From Wolfiporia cocos (lineage: Eukaryota > Basidiomycota > Agaricomycetes > Polyporales > Phaeolaceae), in contig JACCLO010000006.1 in the NCBI GenBank assembly GCA_029448655.1, forward strand, positions 1,612,001 through 1,676,000: a DNA stretch of 64,000 nucleotides. The letters are read 5' to 3'. This document shows, one piece after another, positions 46,347 through 57,965 of the stretch (position 1 is the first letter of the stretch; each line of letters starts with the position of its first letter). The notes beneath the pieces are model-generated. The model did no database searches. It had not been told where the DNA came from and saw nothing but the letters and a program-made list of their open reading frames with translations. A program made the translations under genes and the position numbers.

Positions 46347-49300
46347 TCAATTGGGCTTGATTGCGTCCACACAAACCGCCAGATTGCTGGAGAAGCTAGA
46401 CCCTTCAGGATCCAAATTCAGGTCAGTTGGCGCGACTGGTGAGCAGAAGAATAGACATACCTGGGTAAAACCAGAAGGTGACTGCAATGACGAGATATAG
46501 ACCTTGATATAGAGTGAGCGACAATGGGCTGGCAAGATGCGATTCAAGACTTACAGATCAAGATAACACCCTCGAGCCAGTTTGACTTTCCATCCGCCAC
46601 CACGTTGCCCATTATATGAACTGCAAATGCTGCTGAGCTCTATAGATCACGCGCGTACAGCCTATACTTACCTGAAATGTACAGCACCTATCACAGAACA
46701 CGTTACAGTGAGGCCATTGGAAATCGCTGGCAATGAACAGAAACGTACCACTGTCTCAAACGGGTCAAACAGCAACGCTAAAGGTTTATCCAAAATCCAG
46801 CCCAGGATCACCATCAACGGGATGACGAACAGAGCGGTTTGCTTGAATATGATATTCGTGAACTGGAAATAGAGACGCGCAAAGGAAAGCCGTGAGCACT
46901 CACGATCGTCGAGCCGACCGCCACACTAATGCTGAGCGTAAGCTGATCCTTAACTGAGACGTTCACGGCGGTGACACATTCTGGATGTGTAACGCAAAGT
47001 CAGTAGAGCAGCATAAACCTATCGCGCCGACGTACCAGCGATGGAGCTGACAATAGGCAACAGAATGAGCCCGATCCACTCCTTGCTGAGCGTCGGTGAC
47101 AGGCTGTCCATGGAATCAACTAGCCACTCCGAGTTGATCGTGACGAGCTTCCATGAAGCCTCGTAAGCGTCGTCTCTAGATACGAATGCAGCAGGGATCT
47201 TACCACCGTGACGGTCGTCAGCAGTATCAGGATCGTGATCCAGCTCAGCTCCGGCTCCTCCTCTTCCTGCGGTGACGCAGCGCGCTGCGTCGCGGACGCA
47301 GACACGCTCCTCGGTATCTCCTCCCGCTCCCGCCGCCCACGAACCTCATGCACCTCCACATCCACACCCCTCTCTCTCTTCACCGCGAGCTCCTCGTTCT
47401 TATCCACACGCACGACTTCCCCGCGATCCGTCATGTACGCAGACAAGACTTCGCTCACGGGCGACGCCCTCCCGCTCTCGCCTTCATGCGGGCTGTCATC
47501 GTCCGAGAAGCTGGACGAGCGGCTCGAGTGGCGCGCGAGGGACTCGCACGAGCTGTAGCTGCGGCGCCGCTCGCGCGCGTGGACGAGGCGCACCGTCGCG
47601 TCGGCATCCGCGCGCTCGCCAAACTCCCCGGCAGACAGCCGCACCTGCGACGCCGTCCCCGACGGCGAGAGCAGGAGCGCCGTCCTCCCCCGCGCGCTCG
47701 CCCCGTCGGGGGAGCCGGACACCGCGCGCGGCGCGTGCGCGCCAAAGTGCGAGAACGACGTCTCGGGCGCCTCCTCGACCGGGCTCGTGCGCTCCTTCTC
47801 CTTGAGCTTGGCGATGCGGTCGTCGATGGTGAGCGCGAACGTCTGCTTCGAGTATGCGGAGCGGAAGGAGCTCGCCTGGGAGTGGGAGCGGCGGGAGCGG
47901 AGCGAGTTGCTCTTCTGCCGCACGCGTTCGGTCATCGAGCGCACGGAGACGGCGACGGGCAGCTTGTCACTGGGGACCGTACTGTCCTTGTATAGGTGCG
48001 TGTGGGACCAGAGCTGGAACAATAAGTAGGAGATGTATACTAAAAAGGTGATTATCGTAATCGGGTTCACATTAATACGGACAGTGAAACTACCTACTGA
48101 ACAGTAGGAGAAATGAGACCTAAAACAGGGAATGGAATTGGTGAGGATGTGTGATGCGCGACAACAAAAGACTCACGCTGTGGCTCATTTTTAGCAAGTC
48201 AGCTTTCTGCTGGTCCATTGTCGTCCCTATAGCCGTGGCATCTTGTGTGTTATACGACAAGGCGAAGTGAAAGGCAGCTGGAAGGCAAACCGCGCCGACG
48301 CTGATGCTGAGCAACGAGGAGTGGATTTGGGTGGCGGCTAGTAGAGAAGATTTAGCCTCATGCCTATAGACATTCAGAATATGGGAGGCATACTTGTATT
48401 GAAATCCTGCTGCGAGAACCTCATGCCTCCGGCAAAAAAACACATCCCTAGGATTAGAACTGAGAGCGCGCGATTAGGATTAGTAACCTCGTAAGCCGTT
48501 CAGCTCTTACGGAGTTTGCTCAGAATTGAGCCCACCACTGGGAGAATAAAGGTTCAGATTAATGATGGGTTCAGCGCATGCGTCATTACGCACGAGACGA
48601 TTGGACGACGCGGAGTTCGCATTTACGCAAAGCGATGATCTGTGGTGTGCAACTCAATATAGCAGTCAAAAAAGTCACGGTTGTACATACTGCTACGACT
48701 AACTCGACTCTACGCTCGCATAAAGATGTCAGGGAGCGATGAGCTAATAAGCGGTGATTAAAACCACTCACACATTGCTCTGTAAATGTACCGTTAGGAT
48801 TCAGCGTGATCAGATGAAGTCAACGACGCACAAAGCTCGCGTTAAGCAGGCCCGTCTTAGATCCTCCGATTCGACGAGACATTACGCTTATCGCTAGATC
48901 ATGCAACTGGATTCACATAATTTCAGCATGCCACGTCCTCTTTTGCAAAGATCACCCTACCTTGACGAGTGGTATCATGGCAAGCATACAGGCTGGGCGC
49001 ATATATTATGTCGGAGATTAATGTTTCACTGAACAGAGCAAAAAAGTGCATACACGTAAAAATGAGAGTATCTGAGTCGGTGGTGGCCAACTTCAGAATC
49101 CACTGTATCGCGAGCGCTCCCTCATTGGCTAGAACTTGTAACCGCGAGAGCAATTGCCTACCGTTATCGGTATCAGGAGTAAGAACACATTGAGCCCTAT
49201 TACTAAGCATTAGTGGCTGGTATATTGGAATGCATGATACTTCTTACATGAGCCGAAGAATACAAATTGCCAGCCCTGCCAGACGCTGATGTGCTTTGTA

Positions 49301-49617
49301 CCCGCGTTGCCGGTGCTGTTGCCTCCACCTTTCAGAGGCAAGCCTGGAGGGTCACTTTCCGAAACTGGCTGTTTCTCGCGCCAGTTCCAGGATATGCGAG
49401 ATAGTCGTTGACTAAGGCTCATCCTTCCCCGACGCTTGTCATGAGGGTGCGGTACAAGCTCGGATGTAGAAGAGCAAGAAACCGCCGACCACGCAGACGA
49501 CTGGGAAGTCGTTCGTGTCATCACCGGTAGAGGGATTGCGCTCAGATCGCCTGGATATTTCTTCGTGGTATGCGCGCGCGGTATGAATGCGTCTCTGGTC
49601 GTTGTAGGGGGGAGCAT
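46347..49617 (-). CDS. VCX1: Vacuolar Ca2+/H+ exchanger (VCX1-like)
   Basis: CaCA-family antiporter that loads calcium into the vacuole. Twenty exons: 49617-49248, 49196-49162, 49120-49054, 48992-48961, 48906-48832, 48779-48772, 48709-48691, 48639-48594, 48537-48511, 48459-48394, 48337-48177, 48119-48098, 48039-47204, 47147-47036, 46980-46904, 46841-46749, 46687-46672, 46620-46555, 46502-46461, 46402-46347; 741 residues. The first exchanger repeat includes RIGGSKTGLLNASF, VELVVA, ALRKCELRVVQSSL and GSILSKLLLILGMCFFAGG. The second includes SEWLVDSMDSL, SKEWIGLILLPIV, AECVTAVNVSVKDQL and SVAVGSTIQTALFVIP. Between them lies a ~250-residue charged Ser/Arg-rich loop, much longer than in yeast. Exon 6 is 8 bases, exon 17 is 16; the second intron, 41 bases, is suspiciously short. 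ATG choice is tentative. Confidence 0.88.
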
Positions 49618-49954
49618 AGCTTGTTTCGTCGTATGGACAACAGTTCGTTTTTTGTGAAAAGAGCGTAATGGTCACCAGTGACCAAAGTATTAGATGTAAA
49701 TACGGTGTGAGCTGTATAGTTCAGGTTAAGAAGCGAGCGACTATCGTGGGGGCATCAAGTGGTTCGTTGCATTCAGGTTGAAGGAACTGACAGTTTCGAT
49801 TCACAGCACCTTCCGTTTCTGGCGATGCACAATGAGAACCTATCATGGTCACAAAACGTCACGCGTTTTGTCACGCATCGCGTCACTGCCATCTTCCGTA
49901 CGAACCCGCTCACCCAACGCCGTGTTGTGCTCGTCGTCCTCCACGAAGAAAATC
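49618..49954. promoter_or_regulatory. Shared upstream region of VCX1 and COX4
   Basis: 337 bases between divergent start codons; presumed bidirectional promoter. No motif assigned. Confidence 0.5.
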
Positions 49955-50549
49955 ATGTTCCACGCCGCTGTTCGCTCTGCTGCCCGTGTGGCACTCAAGC
50001 CCGCACGTCCCTTGGCCGCGCGTGCACTCTCCACCACCCCTGCTCGTTTCTCCGGTGCCCCTACTGCCCAAGTTTTCGGCGAGGGCGCGAAGCCCGGAGA
50101 GGTCCCGACTGACGACGTCCAGTCCACTGGTCTTGAGCGTCTGCAGGTGCTGGGTGAAAAGGAGGGTGTGGAGGTGTTCGACCTTAAGCCGCTCGACTCG
50201 AGCAGGATTGGTACGCTCGCCGACCCGGTCCTGGTTAACTCTTACGTATGTGAATTCCGCGCTCTTTCCGTTGAACGCGTTTGATGCAATCATATTGACA
50301 TCGCACTCATGTACTTATTTCTGTAACGATGTAGACACATTCACGTCTCATTGGCTGCACTGGCTCACCTGCGGAGTCGCACGAGCTCCTCTGGATGAAC
50401 CTGACCACGGAGAAGAACAGGCGCTGCCCGGAGTGTGGCTCGGGTACGTATTTGTGGATGGATGCATGTTCGCGTACTCATTTCACCCTCGAACAGTGTA
50501 CAAACTCGACTACCAGGGCGAAGATTCGGTCCACTTCCATGGCCACTAG
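49955..50549 (+). CDS. COX4: Cytochrome c oxidase subunit 4 (mammalian Vb type)
   Basis: Nuclear-encoded, zinc-binding peripheral subunit of complex IV on the matrix side. Exons 49955-50245, 50335-50443, 50497-50549; 150 residues. The presequence MFHAAVRSAARVALKPARP is basic and lacks acids. LERLQVLGEKEGVEVFD and LNSYTHSRLIGC-type sequence follow, then the zinc-site cysteines: one in LIGCTG (~105) and the pair in RCPECGSVYKLDYQG (~128 and 131). Length and C-terminus match fungal Cox4. VCX1 starts divergently 337 bases away. Confidence 0.93.
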
Positions 50550-53069
50550 AAATGCCCTCGGGCATCATTATTGCATTGTACCTCCAACATACAGACAATG
50601 GATTATTTTGCCTCAGTGTAACTGTGGGGGGTTCATGCTTTGCCGCGCTCAATACGGATCGTCCAGGGTGCTTGCAGATGCGCCCTCGATGCGGCTTTGA
50701 GGTCGCAGTGCGCCGGCAGCGCGAACGTGATGATGGGCGCAGGCCAGACCCACACATCGAGGTCCGAGACCCAACTAGACCTTGTCTCGCATGCTCTAGC
50801 CTTTGATGCCTGGCAATCTCGTCATCTCTTACCTGGTTTTTCCTACGCTTGTGTTGTGTAGGACGCTGCGTTCCATCGTCTCAACTGGCATTTCGTTCAG
50901 GCTCGAAATTCACTAGCTCAATTGGTTCACGGGACATGGCTGACAGCATTTGGGACAGTGGACGTCAAAATCTGGCTAGCCGTCACCAAGCACATGATTG
51001 TAAGTCGTTTCTCGCACTAGTAGTGTGCGGTATTCATCCGCGTACTCGCGCATGTCTTATGTCTTTCTCAGGAACGGATGTTCGAGCGCTGATATGAAAT
51101 GCATCTTGCAGCAGCGACGAAAGCCATGACGCACAATTTAACAAGAGATCATCCCACGAAGACAAATATTTTCTTCACCCCAATGGCTTTCCGTTCGAGG
51201 TTCTCGAAAGCCACAAAGCGAAAAGCCACATACCCGGCATCACGCATGTCATTGGGCGCTTCCTGATAGAAGATTCCGGCAGTTACCGGACTCAACACAT
51301 CCCTCGCGAGATGTTGATTTGGTGATTCTACCGTACTTTACCGCGAAGCACGGCGTACAACCTATCTGGAGCTAAATCAGTCAATGCTAATAGCGGTCAA
51401 TTCCAGGCTCCTCTCAATTGCCGCTGCATAAGCGTGCTCACGGCGAATGAGTCTGATACATTGTCCCCCACCGCGTTCGTTCCATTGGTAGTTATATCGA
51501 CGTGTCCAGCGCACGGTCCTGAAGTGGGCGTTGAACGGGTACGGTGCGTGAGTTCTTTCGGAGTCGAATCCAAAACATACCACGGAGCATGAGTCCCCTC
51601 CTGAGAACGTATGCTGCTCTCAAGATCGGGTTTATTGCGGAGGATACCAAACCTGCATTGTCTCCCGGAATAATTCTGCCAACCCCGATCTTGACTTATT
51701 ACTCTTGGCCACTGCCTACTGGTGATATTTTTCTAGCCGCACACTAGCTCCTGGTATCTCTTCTGGGTTCCAAGCATCCTTCCCCATATCTGGTCTGGCT
51801 CGATCTTGCTCTCAGAGCGTTGCTAGCGGCGTTGATGTCAATGGAGTTATGTTGGTCCGCAGGTCACAGGCGTCCAAAGCAATGGCATTTCCCGGAAACG
51901 TGCCGCTAACTTGCCAATGCCGTGATTGCCCTCAACTTTGGCCATGACGCTTTAGCGTAACATATCATTGAGAAGGACTACCTGTGCTGCCTCAGCCGCC
52001 TCGCGGGATGTGTTCCCGTTTCAACCATCAGAACTACGACACCGTTCCTATAGAGCAGGCCTTGAATCCACTCTGGACGATGACGACCGAGGGAAAACAT
52101 TTCTCCTCGGTAACGCCGGCAGAATATACCGGACATGTCGCCCAGAGCTCGTTCGATGCAGCAGTGCGTGTCGTGCTTCGCGTCGATCAATGCAACGGGA
52201 GCCATACGCGATGTGCGTCTTCAAGTCGTCAAGGGTCTCCCCAAAAATGCTGGCAATGAGGCTCGCTAGACTCCAGCGCTCTGCGGCGCTCCATACTCGG
52301 CTCGGTGGAATAGAGGATATAGATTTTTGAATCGGATTCTGTCCCGGGAGCCAGGCAGCTTATCGGATCTACGATTTGGTTTAGACCAGAATTTTGACCC
52401 ATGCGTCGCAAGTGGGCCGAAAATCTAACGTTCACGTCACCGTCTCACCATAGCGTTTAACAGCTGTTTCACTGTAGGCTTCCCCGATAATTCAGCTGGC
52501 ATACATCCTCAAAAATTCAAGAGGGATCTCTCCCGTAGCCTGATCGATCGGGCGGCTCTGGCGACTGTGCCCTTGGCGTTACGACCTGCAGATCGCATCT
52601 ACCTACTGCTTATGTGTGCTGGTGTGTTCCCAGACCATCTAGAGGCATCTCGACCTCCTCGTGGGGCATTGGGAAAAAGCAACGGTTGCGTCCTAAACCG
52701 TGCAAAGACTCCTCACAAGCTCTCTACACCCGAACGGATATGGAGAATCTATACAAAATCGCTGAAATCGTCAGCGCCGTTAAACTTGGATCCAGCCAAA
52801 CGGCACATGGGTGCCACAAACAAATCTACGATCTCACTTAGCCGTGCGACAAGAGTGGCTCGAACAACCGCTTCTTCTGTACGCGCGAAACCACCCCTGA
52901 AATGGGACCCACGGTCACCGGACGACTAGGACAGCGACCTCGGGTGCAACGTTCTACCCACCATCCATACCCGCAACACGAGGGATTTATAACCCTCCGC
53001 GCGTCCCGCGCGCAGGGCTCTATGCGCATATCCCCTCGGTCTATCCGTCCAGGCTAGCATCCTCCCAAC
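50550..53069. other. 2.5 kb stretch without a recognisable gene
   Basis: The largest gene-poor gap. A run at 50861-50999 is open and exon-like: it is preceded by tgtgtag and followed by gtaagtcg, and translates to a Trp-rich segment (FHRLNWHFVQARN), but no start, end or family is apparent. Short open frames on both strands at 51.4-52.4 kb are likewise unassigned. It may hold an unrecognised small gene or decayed gene remnants. I see no terminal repeats or transposase motifs. Confidence 0.4.
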
Positions 53070-54429
53070 ATGGTTGCAGAGCTGTCCATCCTCAGTGTCA
53101 ATCTGGCCACATTGGCCATGGAGAGTCTCCTCTATGGGATCTTCCTTATGCTGTTCGGCACTTCGACGTACCTTCTGCTGCAGCGGGGGTCGCAGCAGAG
53201 CCAGATCGCGTCAAGCGTCACAGCTCGACCCATCTGGCGGACGCCGATGTTTTTGGCTGCTATTCTCATGGCTTTCATTGTTACTAGTGTAAGTAGCAGA
53301 TATTTCCGTCCAAGACTGTCCTCATCGATGTTTTATAGCACTGGATCTTGACGGTGTACCGCTTATTTGATGCCTTCATCAACTACCAGGGAGGCGCAGA
53401 GCCTCTTATCGCCCTGGCAGATCTCTCCTGGCGATCGGAGGTCGTGAAAACTGCATTCCTGGTAGCAGCTGTGCTCTTATCTGACATCATGATCGTGCGT
53501 GCGTCTACTTTCTATACGGCATCGCAGTAACCAGTGCATCATAGATTTACCGCTTGTATATTGTATGGAGCTATAACAAGCTCATTGTCATCTTCCCAAT
53601 GCTGACTTGGTGTGGTTTAGTTGGTATGCACATCTGCCCATCATGTATGCACTAGCATGGGAGCTAAGTGCGAGCTTGACTAGCATGCGGAACCGGTGTA
53701 TGCTGGCAATTTGCCGTGTACTCACTAGGACAAGATGTCTTCGAGACGTCGGCTGGTCGGTGGATCACCAGTGACTGCGTGTTCACTTTCACGTAAGTGA
53801 CACTCGTATCCTTACAATGAGCTATTACCAATCTAAATCCCATCAGAACAAACGTGTACTGCTCAAGTATGCTCTATCCACTGAAACCAACAATCAGTCG
53901 AACCCTTACACGTTTGCATCTTTCCAGTATTGATCGCATTCCGTGTGTGGCGCACGCGCATCCACACCCACTCATACGGCGGTGCCAACATCATGGGCGC
54001 GCTTGCCATCATCATCGAAAGCGCAGCGTTGCAGACGTACGTGTCCGCGTTGCCGTTCCCTTCGGCGCGGCATTGGACCAGTGCTGACAACCGCACAGGA
54101 GCTGGAATCTCATCTTCTTCGTGACCTACCAGGCGAAGAGCAACATACAGTTCACGACGTGCGACCTGTGGGCGCAGTTCTGCGGCATCTCCTTCATGCT
54201 CATCAACCTGCGCGTCGCGCTCGGCTGGGCGCAAACAGCGAGCTACCAGCAGTCGTCGACCGCCCCGCGCCTTACGACGCAGCAGCGCACGCTCGGCACC
54301 GAATCCCAGGGCTTCGCGATGCGCCCCCTCGCGGTCAACATCACGCGCGTTGTGAACCAGGAGGACGACTTTGGCGCGTCGATCAAAAAGTCTGAGTTCG
54401 AGAGCCAGGGTAGCATCCTGCCCGTTTGA
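53070..54429 (+). CDS. Seven-TM-type basidiomycete membrane protein, unknown function
   Basis: Belongs to a widely expanded Agaricomycete family of polytopic membrane proteins without a known activity. Exons 53070-53288, 53339-53494, 53545-53623, 53684-53792, 53847-53866, 53928-54036, 54099-54429; 340 residues. About seven hydrophobic segments can be counted: after LATLAMESLLYGIFLML, at FLAAILMAFIVTSHW, at VVKTAFLVAAVLLSDIMI, KLIVIFPMLTWCGL, ITSDCVFTFTTNVYC, IMGALAIIIESAALQTSW and FCGISFMLINLRVALG. The motifs HWILTVYRLFDAF, AGRWITSDCVF and YQAKSNIQF recur in this family. The C-terminal ~75 residues are cytosolic and Gln/Thr-rich. Exon 5 is only 20 bases. A receptor role is possible but unsupported. 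Confidence 0.8.
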
Positions 54430-54800
54430 GAGGCCACTCTTGCGGTTTTGCACAGGGTTTTGTCGCGCGGAGGGTGCGGACGCTGTTGTATCTTCTTACT
54501 TTAGGTGGATTGGATTGACACACTAGAGCCTGCCGGCTGAGTAACATACCATTTCATAATCCCATCACTCGTCCGTCGAGCTATGCCATGTGCATAAATC
54601 GCTGTCAGTTCGGTTACGTCAGTATGACTTGAGGCGTGGATGCCTTTGACGGAGCATCACAAAAGCTTCAACGGTTTCATCGCCTCCAACATGCAATGCA
54701 ATAATAGTGTCTACGATCGACCTCGCACACAATGCGTGCGCATACAATACACCAGTGAATCGAAGAATGACATACACAGAATTCGTCTCCAACGCCGGCT
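54430..54800. other. Convergent 3' region
   Basis: 371 bases between two converging stop codons (membrane protein and SNU66); expected to hold both terminators. Nothing else seen. Confidence 0.45.
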
Positions 54801-57692
54801 TTACCGTTTCTTGGGCGGTGGAGAACCTGCCACCTCGCCCATGGCCTTCCTCTTTGCACCGAGCCCAATTACAAGTCTCGTACGATCGCTGGGCACGGGC
54901 GTGCCTTCCTTCGGCGAATCAACAAGCTCAGCAGCAGCAGATATCCTCGAAAAGCCCGGCCTCGGTGCCGGCGAGCTGCTGGAGGATGCCGCGCCGGAAG
55001 CGATACCGGAGGAGCCCACCGGGGCGAAGCCGCCACCATTTGCCGTAGGCGCAGGGACAGTCATGAACCCGGTCTCTACCTGCGGCGTCCCCGGCTTGCC
55101 CGCGTTCTTCTTCTTGTTCTTCTTCTCCGTCTTGCCCTTGCTGAGTGGCTGCGCGTCGAGGAACTCGGCCGCCTGTGGCACGGCGCTGCAGTGGGTCATC
55201 AATATATTGCTATACGACGGATGAGGAGAAAGATGCTTACCCTCTGTTTCCGACTGAAAGCACGAAATGCGCCTGGCCCGCCTTCTCTTGGCGGATCTGG
55301 AATGCCTGGTTCATGCTCAGCGGCGTGTCGCCGCTCGCCATCGCCTCCTTCTTCTTCTCCTCCGCGATCTTCTTGAGCCGCTTCTCCGTCTTCATCCTGC
55401 CCGAGCCCTTCCCGTGGAACTTGTGCGAGAGCGCCTTCCACGCCTCCTTCGGCGTGAGCTCGCGCCCAAACTCGTCGTAGTACACGATATTCACGTCCGG
55501 TTTGTACTCGCGGAAGGTCTCGAGGTTCTGGCGAGCCTCCTGCTGCTCGCGCAGGCGGTTCTCGTACTCGCGCGTGGCCTGGTCCCTGTTCCCCCCGCGC
55601 GCCCGCGTGCGCTCCAGCTCGCGCTGCGCGAGCATCCGCCGGTGTTCCGCAAGCCACAGATCGCGCTGGAGCTGCACGCGCTCGCGCTCGCGCTGGTCCG
55701 CCGTCGGCGTCGCGAGGATGCCCTGGTTCCGCAGGATGTTCAGCGTCGACGCGAGCCCCGAGCTGTACGTCTGCTCCGTGCCCGTGCCGACGGGGACGTC
55801 CGGGTGCTCCGCCCGCGCCTTCTCCTCCGCCTCGGTCTCCCTGATGGCGTTCTCGATCGCGTTGAGCATCTCCTCGTCCTCGTCGTCCTCCTCCTTGACG
55901 ACGACCTCGCCTGCCTCGAGCTCCTCCATCGCCTGGTCGCCCTCAGACATTTTGACGTCGACCGATGGCGAGCGTGCCTTTGGCGGGACACTTGGAAGCC
56001 GGGGCTCGGCGGGCGGCTCCTTCTTAACCTGCACAGGGTCATACGTGATGGCGCGCACGAATTCTGAGGTGTCGTCGAAGGTCAAACCGCTGTCAGCATC
56101 GCCATCGGCGTCACCGTCCACATTGATGACACCAGGAGCCTCAGACTTTATTCGCTCCTCGGCAACTGCGCCAGCATGTGAGCGAACAACTCGAGTGCGC
56201 TGCGCGGAGAGTACAGTACCTCTCTTGGCAATCTCCTCAGGCGACAGCTTCTTCGCTTTCTGCAGCTTTGCCCGCCGCGAGCGCGCGAGCGCGGCTTGCA
56301 GCTCGTCATCATCTACGAAATTGGTGTCCAGGTTACGTGGGCGAGGGACAATCGGCTTCTCGTCTACCTGCATCTGATCATCACCATTGACAGGCGGGAT
56401 GTCGGAGTCTTCCGCGACACGGCGAGATGGCCGCTTCTTCTTGGTCTGGTTGGCAGCAATTAGTGCGAGAGATGGTCAAAGTGCATGATACTGACCTTGG
56501 GCTTCTTGAACCCAATATCACCTTCCTTTAGATAGTCTGCCGACTCAATGTTCTCTGTGACATACACATCAGTGTGTGGCCTGCAGGGAATTATAAAACA
56601 TACTAGCATAGTCTATCGACAACAAGGACTTGTTGACGGTGGCTGCAGCCGCCTCTTTGTCTTCCCTCTTGGTCTGAGTGATGCTCGATGAGCTCCCCAA
56701 GCGAAAACCCTTTTACGAATATATGAGCACGAGTGGCACGAGCGAAAGACAGCAGAAGTACCTGTTCCTTTGGACCCTCTAGGAATTCATCATATTTTGA
56801 CAAGACTGATCGCTTCATGCCAGCGTGGCCTGGAGCAAACTCTTCATCATCGTATCCTGTGTAATCACGTCGCTTAATCTTAAGCTCATTGTTCTTCTTT
56901 GTCCGCTCATGATCGGCCAACTCCACATTCTGCAGCTCATCCTCTATGGACTAGATTAGTGACCAGCGCAGACGTCGACATGATTGGCATACCTTCATTA
57001 TCGAGGATGCGGCTATCTTTGAGTGTAAGTATGCGGTCTTCGCCGTCTTCCATCTCCTCAAAGTCATGGCTAACCTTGAGCCCGACGAGGTCCTCTACAG
57101 ACGAGGAAGTTAGGACAGTCAACCACAGTGAAGGCAGATCGAGTACGCACTCTCCGTGTACTCGTCCTGGAACACCTTGTCCATGTTCTCCAGCTCCTCC
57201 TGGCGCTTTTTCGCCAACTCCTTATCCCTCTTTTTGCTCCTCTTGATCCATTTCAGGGTATCGTCTACATCGCCATCCACATCACCGAGCGTGGAACCCT
57301 TCAGCTTTGCATTGAGCTCCCGCCGATTCCTCACCCTAGAGAGAGCGCCTGGTGAGCATCCGAGCTCACGATGGACATGGGCCTGGGCGCCCAAAAGCGG
57401 TAGAAGCAACTGTCGTTCGGAATGACAAAATGGCAGACTTACTTCGCAATGCTATCCTGGATCTTCCTGCGGACGCAACGAGGCAGGGTCAGTAATGGGT
57501 AGTGCATGTGCGTTTGGTTACCCACTTTGACTCCCGCTGCTTCGCCTCTTTCTCCCGCTGCTTCGCATAGTTGTCCTCTGCCTGCTTCTCCTTGTCATTT
57601 GCAGGGGCCTTGTCGTCCGTGAGCGGCTTGAGACCGAGCGAAATACGGATTTTGTTGGTCTCTTCCAAGCTGATGCTCTCTTCCATAGACAT
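54801..57692 (-). CDS. SNU66: U4/U6.U5 tri-snRNP protein SNU66 / SART1
   Basis: Spliceosomal tri-snRNP protein. Nine exons: 57692-57526, 57466-57443, 57335-57151, 57094-56993, 56943-56762, 56709-56604, 56554-56496, 56445-55241, 55185-54801; 804 residues. SLEETNKIRISLGLKPL is the conserved N-terminus. Then come a charged coiled coil, VRNRRELNAKLKGSTLGD, WIKRSKKRDKELAKKR, a segment beginning DLVGLKVSHD, and FAPGHAGMKRSVLSKYDEF. The long exon 8 carries VVVKEEDDEDEEML, SGLASTLNILRNQGIL, VNIVYYDEFGRELTPKEAWK, SHKFHGKGSGRMKTEKRLKK and MNQAFQIRQEKAGQAHFVLS, all diagnostic of SART1. The tail ends PPPKKR. Exon 2 is 24 bases. Divergent from the DUF155 gene, 273 bases away. Confidence 0.93.
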
Positions 57693-57965
57693 TTTGGCGG
57701 ATATATGCTACCTTGAGAGACGATTAAAGCAATATGGAACAAAGAGTGCGCCACGGGCCGAGCGACGTAAACGAGGAGGCAATGAACGGAGGCCCCGCGA
57801 TGCTACGGCCGTGCTTACGCGAGCAATGATTGCCTTCCTTTTCTGGAAACCGATGCGGAATCTGCTCGCCCGAAGCACTCGGGCACTCGCACTCGCGTTC
57901 AAAAACCGAACTTCCACTCGAGGCCTCGCAAAGGTGGGTATAAGTTGAAAAACTCTTCTACAAAC
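57693..57965. promoter_or_regulatory. Shared upstream region of SNU66 and the DUF155 gene
   Basis: 273 bases between divergent starts; inferred bidirectional promoter. A short gggtataagttg element at ~57938-57949 lies just before the DUF155 ATG. Confidence 0.45.

Noticed and set aside
47272..47995. Plus-strand frames of 177 and 215 codons
   Set aside because: Shadows of the long disordered VCX1 loop on the other strand; Arg/Pro-rich translations only.
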